A stretch of DNA of 64,000 nt from Bombella intestini. Lineage in GTDB: Bacteria > Pseudomonadota > Alphaproteobacteria > Acetobacterales > Acetobacteraceae. Positions 57,189 to 64,000 of the stretch are shown piece after piece (the first letter of the stretch is position 1; every line of letters starts with the position of its first letter). The position numbers and the translations under genes were made by a program. Location: the NCBI RefSeq assembly GCF_002003665.1, contig NZ_JATM01000001.1, forward strand, positions 248,001 to 312,000, read 5' to 3'. The notes under the pieces are model-generated. The model was not told the origin of the DNA. It saw only the letters and a program-made list of their open reading frames with translations, and did no database searches.

Positions 57189-57226
57189 AAGCAGGAGTAT
57201 TAAGAATATATAATACTCCTGCTTTA
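57189..57226. terminator. Bidirectional terminator between convergent capsule genes
   Basis: A perfect 12-bp GCAGGAGTATTA/TAATACTCCTGC hairpin flanked by T/A-rich ends. Confidence 0.8.
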
Positions 57227-57232
57227 CAAGCA

Positions 57233-58483
57233 TCATGGTTGTTTTATATAGATTCTTCCGATGATTTTTTGTGTGAAAAATGATTTTGAATCTCTAAAGA
57301 AGGCTTGAGGGTATAAAAGAAATTTATTGCGCATTTTTTTAGAAAGAATTTGAGAGTATACAAAAAATATTATTTTCTGAATTGGTGTCAGATCCTCATG
57401 GAGGGGGGAAGCGTTTTTTGTAAATTCTTTAAAAGAAAAAGTATTTTGAGATATTCTACGAATGTTCTTATCTACATCCCCTTGAAGGATTTCTTCATAT
57501 TGTATTGATCTATTCAAGACCATAAAGCGCCAGGCATCTTCTGTAAGACAGGCAGAACGTTTGTATGGATTGGTAAGTTCTTTCTGATAATTTTTGTTAA
57601 TTCTTAGGTCAAACTCCTCGTGGCTGAAAATATAAAAATTATCTAGCATTATATCCATGCATAGCTCCCGGGAGCTCAGGTCATTAAGATAGTCGACTTT
57701 AAGAGTAGGGTGAATTTTTTGAAAATATTGAATATATATATATTGCTCTACGGCCAATCTTAGATTGAAGTGTCTTTCTGAGATATTCGCATATCTTGGT
57801 TTGTTTTTTTCAAAAAAGACAGCGTCTTGAAAGGTGTAAGGAGGGATATCCCATATTTTTTTGAGATCTTTTGTTAGACCAAAATTTAGCCAGTCGCTTA
57901 TATGTAGAGGAAGACGTTCATCTGAATAGGGATTGAGAGTATATATCCAAGGAACAAGCACTCTTTTCTGGAAGAAGGCTGTTTCGGATTTGCGGGGAAG
58001 CGCATGATTGTTGCAATATAGATCAATAAAGTTAGAATTGAGGAAAATAGCATCATTTCTAATGCGTAAGGTATAAGTTTTACTGGCAATCGATAGTCCG
58101 TTATATGAACTTTCTATCAGGTAATTAATATTATTGGGATTACGTGTATCGTCTTTAATAGGCGGAAGGGGAAGGGCCGTAGATTTTTCATTAAAGAGAA
58201 GATAGTTGCATGCGTTGTTAAAAGTATTGATAGCAGGCAAAATCGTATAATCATCTTGTGGATTGTTTATAATTCTTTTTATTAATTGATTGCTACTCGA
58301 CGTACCTTCAAAAAATAGACAATCTGTTGTTGATATAGAAAGAATGATTTCGGCATCGGGTAATATATTTCTCCAATGTGCACAATGGTTGGCAACTTGG
58401 AAAATATTTTTTCTTGTGACAGCTCCTTGAACAACTATTGAAATATTTTTTCTGATAAAAGCGGCTGTATGATGGATCGTCAT
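57233..58483 (-). CDS. WavE-like lipopolysaccharide/capsule synthesis protein
   Basis: 416 residues. N-terminus NISIVVQGAVTRKNIFQV with a following HCAHWRNILPDAEIILSIS is the WavE-type opening; YTLRIRNDAIFLNSNFIDLY gives the D-x-x-F-L region. The end carries YPQAFFRDSKSFF, the P-x-AF-x-RDSK element. WavE is needed for Vibrio cholerae LPS core; it is a probable glycosyltransferase. Transcribed towards the main capsule operon, AT-rich. Confidence 0.7.
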   Translation of the reverse strand: MTIHHTAAFIRKNISIVVQGAVTRKNIFQVANHCAHWRNILPDAEIILSISTTDCLFFEGTSSSNQLIKRIINNPQDDYTILPAINTFNNACNYLLFNEKSTALPLPPIKDDTRNPNNINYLIESSYNGLSIASKTYTLRIRNDAIFLNSNFIDLYCNNHALPRKSETAFFQKRVLVPWIYTLNPYSDERLPLHISDWLNFGLTKDLKKIWDIPPYTFQDAVFFEKNKPRYANISERHFNLRLAVEQYIYIQYFQKIHPTLKVDYLNDLSSRELCMDIMLDNFYIFSHEEFDLRINKNYQKELTNPYKRSACLTEDAWRFMVLNRSIQYEEILQGDVDKNIRRISQNTFSFKEFTKNASPLHEDLTPIQKIIFFVYSQILSKKMRNKFLLYPQAFFRDSKSFFTQKIIGRIYIKQP

Positions 58484-58767
58484 AGTATAAGAAGAATCTT
58501 TCGATAGGAGCTAACTACACAATAAATAGCATTCACACTATCTATACTTAATTGTGTAGATGATTTCTCATTGAAAATCCACCATTGATACAATCGGTAG
58601 TATTAATTGGTTAATTCTTTTTTTTTGGAAATGTTCTAAAAACCACGATAGGAGATAGTCCAAGTCTACAACTTATTGAAGGATCAAACTATCATAGCAT
58701 CTGAGGTTAGGCTATCTACGGTGGGTATGATATTCTAACATCGCTCACTTGGCATGGGAAGTAAAAG

Positions 58768-58858
58768 TGGCGGAGAGAGAGGGATTCGAACCCTCGGTAC
58801 GCTATTAACGTACACACGCTTTCCAAGCGTGCGCCTTAAGCCGCTCGGCCATCTCTCC
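58768..58858 (-). tRNA. tRNA-Ser (anticodon GGA)
   Basis: GGAGAGA/TCTCTCC acceptor stem, encoded CCA (58768-58770), GGTTCGAATCC T-arm and a long variable arm. Anticodon loop CTTGGAAAG gives GGA, serine UCC/UCU codons. Confidence 0.95.
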
Positions 58859-58882
58859 GCGAGCGATGAGGGAACAATATCA

Positions 58883-59536
58883 TTATTCCTGATGAACGCA
58901 AGCCCCTTTCTGAGAATTTTTTATAAATTTTTCAATGAGAAGGGCAGATTTGATGCCAGGACGTTCTTCCACCCCTGATGAAACATCCACGGCGCGCGTT
59001 TTACTGACACGCACGGCCTGTGCCACATTATCCGGTGTCAGTCCTCCCGCAAGAAGCCACGGGGCAGGGGCATGCCAGTGTTCTGTCAGGGTCCAGTTAA
59101 AGGTACGTCCCAGACCGCCAGGACGTGTGTCGCCTTTTTGTGAAGGGGCTTCAATGATGTAGCCATCAAAGGATGTATCACTGGGCAGGTCCTCGGTTCT
59201 GGCAACTCCACGGGCCAGCCAGACTTTTTTGTTAGTCTGGTGTTTCAGCGTCAGAGCTGTTTTTTCATCTGTATACAGCTGAAGGATATCCAGCGGGACT
59301 TGGTTCAGTGTTGCAGCGACCTGCTCAAAGGTTGGTTTTACGAAAAGACCGACACGGAGAGGTCCGCCCTTATCGGCAGTTGGAATGGCGTTATGAAGCC
59401 TGGCAGCCTGTTCGGGTGTTACAAAACGGGGGGAGGCGGGATGAAACACCAACCCCACCCAATGTACGCCCGTTGCCGCACAGGCTTGCATGTCCTCTGT
59501 GCGGGTTAGGCCGCAGATTTTAACCTTTACCTGCAT
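58883..59536 (-). CDS. trpF: Phosphoribosylanthranilate isomerase
   Basis: 217 residues: KVKICGLTRTEDMQACAATG (catalytic Cys), VGLVFHPASPRFVTPEQA, LDILQLYTDE, FNWTLTEHWHAPAPWLLAGG and AVDVSSGVEERPGIKS (catalytic Asp region). TIM barrel of tryptophan synthesis. It overlaps pyrF by ten bases, an arrangement common in acetic acid bacteria and related groups (lapA-pyrF-trpF). Confidence 0.93.
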   Translation of the reverse strand: MQVKVKICGLTRTEDMQACAATGVHWVGLVFHPASPRFVTPEQAARLHNAIPTADKGGPLRVGLFVKPTFEQVAATLNQVPLDILQLYTDEKTALTLKHQTNKKVWLARGVARTEDLPSDTSFDGYIIEAPSQKGDTRPGGLGRTFNWTLTEHWHAPAPWLLAGGLTPDNVAQAVRVSKTRAVDVSSGVEERPGIKSALLIEKFIKNSQKGACVHQE

Positions 59537-60252
59537 CGGGTAACGGCCTGAAGCTCGTTCTGAATGGCTTGTGCTGCAGCAGCTGGATCATCTGCTCTAG
59601 TAATAGGGCGACCAACAACAATCCAGTCGGCTCCGGCCTGTGCCGCCTGTGCGGGTGTCATGATACGTTTCTGGTCATCTGTATTGCTGCCAGCAGGGCG
59701 GATACCGGGCACAACAAGCTCCGGCCCGTCGCCTAGAGCATCACGGAGTGCTGTGATTTCATGAGCGGAGCAAACAAGTCCATCAGCCCCAGCACGAATG
59801 GCCATTCGCCCTAGACGCACCACTTCGTCTAGTGGAGTGGCATTGATGCCGATTTCATTAAGGCTTTGTTCATTCATGCTCGTTAGTACGGTGACGGCGA
59901 GCAGTTTAGGCCGCTTTTCATCATTATCGAAAGCATCTTCCAGTGTAGCACGGGAGCGGCTAATCATTTCGGCACCGCCGAGCGCATGGATAGTCATCAA
60001 GCGCGGCTTGATAGGGGTTAATGCCCTTAGGCCTGAGGAAACTGTATTGGGGATATCATGCAGCTTCAGGTCAAGAAACAGATCTTGCCGGTTTCCCAGA
60101 GCTTTGACGGCATCCAGCCCACAGGCGTAGGTGAATTCCAGTCCTAGCTTGATAGCATCGACTATTCCATCGAGTGCAGTAGCCCATTGTAGGGCTTGGT
60201 CGTAAGAAGCGGTATCCAGTGCGGCGATGAGGCGGGTACGATGAGCAGACAT
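59527..60252 (-). CDS. pyrF: Orotidine 5'-phosphate decarboxylase
   Basis: 241 residues from ATG 60252; the frame extends to 60420 but that part overlaps lapA coding sequence. LIAALDTASYDQALQWATAL at the N-terminus, LFLDLKLHDIPNTVSSGLRA (catalytic Lys-Asp network) and VPGIRPAGSNTDDQKRIMTP. UMP synthesis. Confidence 0.94.
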   Translation of the reverse strand: MSAHRTRLIAALDTASYDQALQWATALDGIVDAIKLGLEFTYACGLDAVKALGNRQDLFLDLKLHDIPNTVSSGLRALTPIKPRLMTIHALGGAEMISRSRATLEDAFDNDEKRPKLLAVTVLTSMNEQSLNEIGINATPLDEVVRLGRMAIRAGADGLVCSAHEITALRDALGDGPELVVPGIRPAGSNTDDQKRIMTPAQAAQAGADWIVVGRPITRADDPAAAAQAIQNELQAVTRCR

Positions 60253-60265
60253 AGGGAATAAGATC

Positions 60266-60598
60266 TTATTTCTGTGAGGAAGGCTGGGCAGTCTCTGTGC
60301 CCGGGGCAGAACTGCTGGATTTGAGCTGGTCCAGACGCTGATGGAGCTCAATGAGCTGTTTGTGGGAGCTGCGAAGCTGTGATTCGGCTTTGCGAGCCCG
60401 TCGACGCTGGCGTAGCTCACCGGTCAGGCCGAGCAGAATTCCCAGCACCAAGGAGGGGACAGCAAGAAGAGCGATGAGTTTCCCCATTTTGATGGAGAAA
60501 CCGAATGACGCCAACCAGACGGTCGCATCATCCAGATTGCTCATGGCAAAAATGGCCGTGAAGGCCAGAAAAAGAACGATGATCAAAAGGCGAATCAT
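60266..60598 (-). CDS. LapA/DUF1049-like membrane protein
   Basis: 110 residues: two hydrophobic helices (LLIIVLFLAFTAIFAMSN and LIALLAVPSLVLGILLGLTG) and a basic C-terminal coiled coil (RQRRRARKAESQLRSSHKQL). It fits the LapA-type family linked with LPS assembly proteins. First gene of the run with pyrF and trpF. Confidence 0.75.
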   Translation of the reverse strand: MIRLLIIVLFLAFTAIFAMSNLDDATVWLASFGFSIKMGKLIALLAVPSLVLGILLGLTGELRQRRRARKAESQLRSSHKQLIELHQRLDQLKSSSSAPGTETAQPSSQK

Positions 60599-60834
60599 GA
60601 AGACTGCTCCTATCCTGCCTCATGGCAGTGAACAAGATAGACCAAGAGAGGGATGAAGAATGCTGTTGAATGTTGTGGGCGGACTTTAGAAGAACTCTCC
60701 CATTATGTCATCTATGGGTTTCATCTTTACATGATGCCCCTAACGGGGGGAGGTGTTATCCTCCCTAAAAGGAAGAAACTCTGGTATAGCCACTTGGGCG
60801 TCATCCTAATGATGGAAGGGCTTGTGGGAACAAA
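60599..60834. other. Divergent intergenic region upstream of the large glycosyltransferase
   Basis: A possible 61-codon frame (60653-60838) ends in TGA overlapping the next ATG, but its sequence has no conserved look. A GGGAGG/CCTCCC hairpin is at about 60743-60760 without a T-run. Confidence 0.4.
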
Positions 60835-63800
60835 ATGAACACGGACGGGACCTCTTTGGAAGTAGTTGTAGACGATCGGGCAAGGGCTCCTGTCTGGTGT
60901 GAATTTGATGCTGCGTGGTATCGCCGTCGTTATGCTCGTCAGTTGGCAGAATCAGGAGCTACTTGGACGGATGCCCAGCTTGTTGAAAGATGGCAAAATC
61001 ATAAAGAAAAAGAAGGCGCATCTCCCAATAGGTATTTTGATGAAGAATGGTATCTGAAGGCTTATCCCGATGTCCGGCGTGGGGTGCAGGAGAAAGGCAT
61101 TTTCCAGAGTGGCTTCCAACATTACGTTGATGTTGGCTATCAAAGTTGTTCAGGACACTGGCTTTTTTTGGCCGAATATTATCTCAGAGAAAATACAGAT
61201 TATAGCCTCCGGGCCATGCGTGATGCTGGCTATGTTAATGCGTATGACCATTTTCTATGTGTGGGAGATTATGGGTTCCGTTCACCCCATTTTCTGTTTG
61301 ATGCCGAACTTTTTATTCGTGAATGTTTAAGGGAGAATATCCCATTCGATCCTTCACAAGGGGCTTTTAGCCAGTATCTGTCCCTTGAGAATTCGGACGT
61401 CAGGACGCTCAGAACATCATGGTATTTTGACCCTATTTGGTATCTTGAGCGTTACCCTGAGGTTGCAGCCTTGATCAATGATGGGGTGTTTGTAAGTCCT
61501 CTCCATCATTACATGAGCTGTGATAATCCGGGGGATTATGACCCGAACCCATATTTTGATGAAGCATATTATCTGGCACAGAATCCCGATGTTGCAGAGG
61601 CCGTAAGAAGCGGGGTATTCCGCAATGGTTACGCCCATTTTATACGGGCAGGCATTGATGAGCAGCGTAGTCCATCTTCAGACCTAGACTTCCGGTCTTT
61701 TGTGGCAACACTGGACCTACCCCATGTGCTTAATCTAGCTCATGTCGATAATCCATTTCTACTGTGGGTTCTGCGGCAAGAGGGGCAGGTCAGTGCCAAC
61801 TCGCCCGAGATATCCGTGACAGCAGCCAACAAGCTGGCCTTGCAGAAGGTAGAGGCCAGCTTGCCTTCTCTTTTTCGTCGTCCGCTGAGATTTGTTCAGC
61901 AAGAGCAGCCACAGCTGAGTGTTGTTCTGTTCTCAGAGGGCAACTACCTGCTCGACATTGCTACGCTGACCTCCCTGCACACACAGGGTATTCCCAACCT
62001 ACAGGTTATCGTAGTGGGGACGGGTAATGCTCTGTCTCGACAACGGCTAGATCAGGCTGTTGAAGGCCTGCAGCATATCGTCAGTGATAAGCTTCTGCCA
62101 CAAGCGCAGCAACTGCAGCGAGCTGTGCCGCTTCTTGCTGGAGAGCGCATTCTGCTGTTGGAATCTGGCGTGCAATTGCTGCCAATGACTCTTCCTACCG
62201 CTTTGACCTTCATGATGGAGGAAGGAACTGAAGGTGGCGGTAAACTGTTAACAAGCAGCAATACTGTACTAGAGGCAGGCAGCGCCGTGTGGCGTGATGG
62301 TAGTATGACCTGCCACGGGCAAGGAGAGAAAGCACAAGCGCAATCCGTCAGTTTCCAGAGGATTGTAGAGGCTGTGCAGGGAGGGATGCTATTCTGCCAT
62401 CGCAAGGGTCTGGAAGACGCTCTAGGGTATCTAGACGGACATAAAGCAGAACCTTTCTTTCCTTGTTTCTCCATAGCATTGAGAGCAACGGGAAGGACGT
62501 TGTCATATTGGCCCACTGTTCAGGCCAAAATGCTAAATACTACGCCGGAAAATTATACAAGCCGGACCATGGAAAGGGAGGCATTACGGCGACTATTTCC
62601 TATTTTTCTACCTGGACATGCCATAGCTGGGGGAAGTGTCAGAACCGGGAAAAGTTATCGCCCTCTTGTTATGATGGTTTTCCCTCATCTGCCACGTTTG
62701 GTTGAGGGGGGGCCAACGCAGCGGATTATGCAGCAGATTGACGCTTTCCGCTGGCTAGGGTGGCGTGTGCTTATTGTCGGTCTGGACCGGAGGCATGAGG
62801 ATCGGCTGGTTGTCCCTCATGACTATCCGGCTGATGTGGAATGCTGGCGGGGCATAGAGGATTTTCCATCCTTCTTGCGAGAATGGCAGGCCGACATGAA
62901 GATGCTCTGGCTAAGTGGGACGCAGGTTCTTTCCAGCCTTGGCCCCGTTCTTGCGACAGGAGACTTTGCTGTCCAAGACAGGCTGATTGTTCTGGATACC
63001 GTCAATCAAGATGGCACGTCCCTCAAGGTTATGGAAGAACATCTACGGCGGCTGGTTGGTGTCGTAGATGAGCCGGCACGCCTCATGAGAGAGGCCCGGA
63101 AGGAGCTGGAATATGCTTGGCTCTGTCAGGGGATTGTAACAGGCGATGAGCGGACGGCTGCACTGTTGCACAGGCTGGGCTATGGCATTGTAACGTCTCT
63201 TCCTTACGCTGTTTCTTCTCGTCAGTTGGGGAGGGACGATGAATTTGGGCGGCGTCAGGGTATTCTTTTCCCCCTGTCCATCTATCGTACCGGGGATGCT
63301 GGGCATGATGGCTTTGACTGGTTTTGCCTTTCTGTAATGCCGCATCTGCAGCGTCACTTTGGCACACAGCCCTCTATCGGCATTGGGGGATATCATCACC
63401 CTCTGGTTGATTTAGGCTTCTATGAACGTTTGGCACCGCTGGACGGGCTGGCCGAGATGGACACGTTGCCGAGCATGATGGATCGCTGCCGTATTCTTAT
63501 GGATCCATCACGAGTTCTCACGACGCAGGCTACTGAAATACTGGAAGCCGCAGGGCGGGGTGTGCCGGCCGTATTGAATAGCGTCCAGATGGAGCGTCTT
63601 GGCTGGAAGGATGAAGAAGAAGCGTTGGATGGTGGGTTTAATGATCCGCAGCGCTTTGCCCAGCAGATCATCCGTCTTTATGAAGACCCGCAGCTTTGGA
63701 GTCGGATACGCCACAAAGCGCGTGACACGGTGCGTGAAAGGCATGGTCATGACCGTCTGCATAAGATGTTCGGACAATTTATCGAGACATTGCTTAAGGG

Positions 63801-64000
63801 GCCCACCACGATGGAACGGCCTTGTAGGGAGGAGAGCAGGCCACAGCGCCGGGCTTTTGCGCCATCCCCCTTGCGTATTGTGCTGAAACCAAGTGGCGAA
63901 GTGTTATCTGCTGTAAAAGAGAATTCAGAAGAGCTTGACGAGGAATTGGAAGACGAGCTCATGCCACTTCCCACCCGTTTGGGCGTGACATTGCCAGAGG
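60835..64000 (+). CDS. Large repeat-containing glycosyltransferase, partial (3' end outside window)
   Basis: At least 1055 residues, start ATG 60835, still open at 64000. The first 290 residues contain four degenerate 70-90-residue repeats of the type YFDEEWYLKAYPDV...GFQHYVDVGY (also WYLERYPEVAALI and YYLAQNPDVAEAV), known from surface-glycan transferases of acetic acid bacteria and rhizobia. Around residues 360-450 there is a GT-A-like region (LSVVLFSEGNYLLDIATLTS). From about residue 610 a GT-B-like region follows (LVMMVFPHLPRLVEGGPTQR, then VLTTQATEILEAAGRGVPAV). An acidic Glu/Leu-rich end is visible. Specificity unknown. Confidence 0.7.
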   Translation, partial: MNTDGTSLEVVVDDRARAPVWCEFDAAWYRRRYARQLAESGATWTDAQLVERWQNHKEKEGASPNRYFDEEWYLKAYPDVRRGVQEKGIFQSGFQHYVDVGYQSCSGHWLFLAEYYLRENTDYSLRAMRDAGYVNAYDHFLCVGDYGFRSPHFLFDAELFIRECLRENIPFDPSQGAFSQYLSLENSDVRTLRTSWYFDPIWYLERYPEVAALINDGVFVSPLHHYMSCDNPGDYDPNPYFDEAYYLAQNPDVAEAVRSGVFRNGYAHFIRAGIDEQRSPSSDLDFRSFVATLDLPHVLNLAHVDNPFLLWVLRQEGQVSANSPEISVTAANKLALQKVEASLPSLFRRPLRFVQQEQPQLSVVLFSEGNYLLDIATLTSLHTQGIPNLQVIVVGTGNALSRQRLDQAVEGLQHIVSDKLLPQAQQLQRAVPLLAGERILLLESGVQLLPMTLPTALTFMMEEGTEGGGKLLTSSNTVLEAGSAVWRDGSMTCHGQGEKAQAQSVSFQRIVEAVQGGMLFCHRKGLEDALGYLDGHKAEPFFPCFSIALRATGRTLSYWPTVQAKMLNTTPENYTSRTMEREALRRLFPIFLPGHAIAGGSVRTGKSYRPLVMMVFPHLPRLVEGGPTQRIMQQIDAFRWLGWRVLIVGLDRRHEDRLVVPHDYPADVECWRGIEDFPSFLREWQADMKMLWLSGTQVLSSLGPVLATGDFAVQDRLIVLDTVNQDGTSLKVMEEHLRRLVGVVDEPARLMREARKELEYAWLCQGIVTGDERTAALLHRLGYGIVTSLPYAVSSRQLGRDDEFGRRQGILFPLSIYRTGDAGHDGFDWFCLSVMPHLQRHFGTQPSIGIGGYHHPLVDLGFYERLAPLDGLAEMDTLPSMMDRCRILMDPSRVLTTQATEILEAAGRGVPAVLNSVQMERLGWKDEEEALDGGFNDPQRFAQQIIRLYEDPQLWSRIRHKARDTVRERHGHDRLHKMFGQFIETLLKGPTTMERPCREESRPQRRAFAPSPLRIVLKPSGEVLSAVKENSEELDEELEDELMPLPTRLGVTLPE

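Noticed and set aside
58754-58978. Plus-strand frame with GERGIRTLGTLL
   Set aside because: Antisense reading of tRNA-Ser(GGA).
60653-60838. 61-codon plus-strand frame overlapping the next start as ATGA
   Set aside because: No conserved features and poor composition; the overlap alone is not enough.

Overview
The window looks like a chromosomal piece of an acetic acid bacterium (family Acetobacteraceae; genus not determinable by eye). The basis is a Tat-exported glucose-fructose oxidoreductase of the Zymomonas/acetic-acid-bacteria type, ruvX divergent from gatCAB, a polyol-type MFS permease, a lipid 2-hydroxylase-like enzyme and large surface-polysaccharide loci. Base composition is uneven: the prophage and housekeeping genes are GC-rich, while the capsule genes from about 52 to 58.5 kb are very AT-rich.

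Region 1 (1-22.2 kb, all minus strand) is the head and tail late region of a contractile-tailed prophage. In transcription order it has: a truncated MuF-like head morphogenesis gene; a 1134-residue composite protein (two nuclease-like modules, NUDIX, DUF2213-type prohead protease and scaffold); a cement protein; the major capsid protein; connector-type proteins; sheath; tube; a tail chaperone with a likely -1 frameshift; a tape measure with a C-terminal transglycosylase interrupted by an in-frame amber codon; hub, spike, gp25-like and J-like baseplate proteins; fibre-type proteins; and a tail-borne GH32 (levanase/inulinase-type) enzyme. An inserted cassette with its own promoter carries a Panacea-domain (PanA/DUF4065) protein and a membrane protein, a likely toxin-antitoxin or anti-phage pair. 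Portal and terminase are missing from the window; the phage ends abruptly at a broken MuF gene, and the other end lies beyond base 1.

Region 2 (22.2-28.1 kb) is a junk-rich border. It holds a small secreted protein, a tandem duplication (period about 2.0 kb) of a GH19-type muramidase/chitinase gene plus a secreted cysteine-containing protein, a third decayed copy, and a scrambled relic of the phage composite gene. A second relic sits at 34.6-35.45 kb just downstream of tRNA-Ser(GCU) and includes a portal (DUF1073-like) fragment.

Region 3 (28.2-34.2 kb) is core genome: a VOC protein, glucose-fructose oxidoreductase, ruvX, gatCAB and tRNA-Ser. Region 4 (35.7-58.5 kb) is a surface-polysaccharide locus in two blocks: export lipoprotein, two GT4 transferases, KpsS, single-domain KpsC and an LTA-synthase-like enzyme; then KpsE, KpsM, KpsT and a modification cassette (HAD phosphatase, nucleotidyltransferase-kinase fusion, nucleotidyltransferase, large transferase, WavE-like protein). 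Between the blocks lie gpmA, a polyol-type permease, an iron-storage pair (bfd/bfr, with Fur-box-like sites) and a nitroreductase.

Region 5 (58.7-64 kb) has tRNA-Ser(GGA), trpF, pyrF, a LapA-like gene and the start of a very large repeat-containing glycosyltransferase that runs off the window. A recurring theme is that the host builds surface glycans and the phage carries a fructan-type hydrolase on its tail; all functional links are inferred from sequence only.
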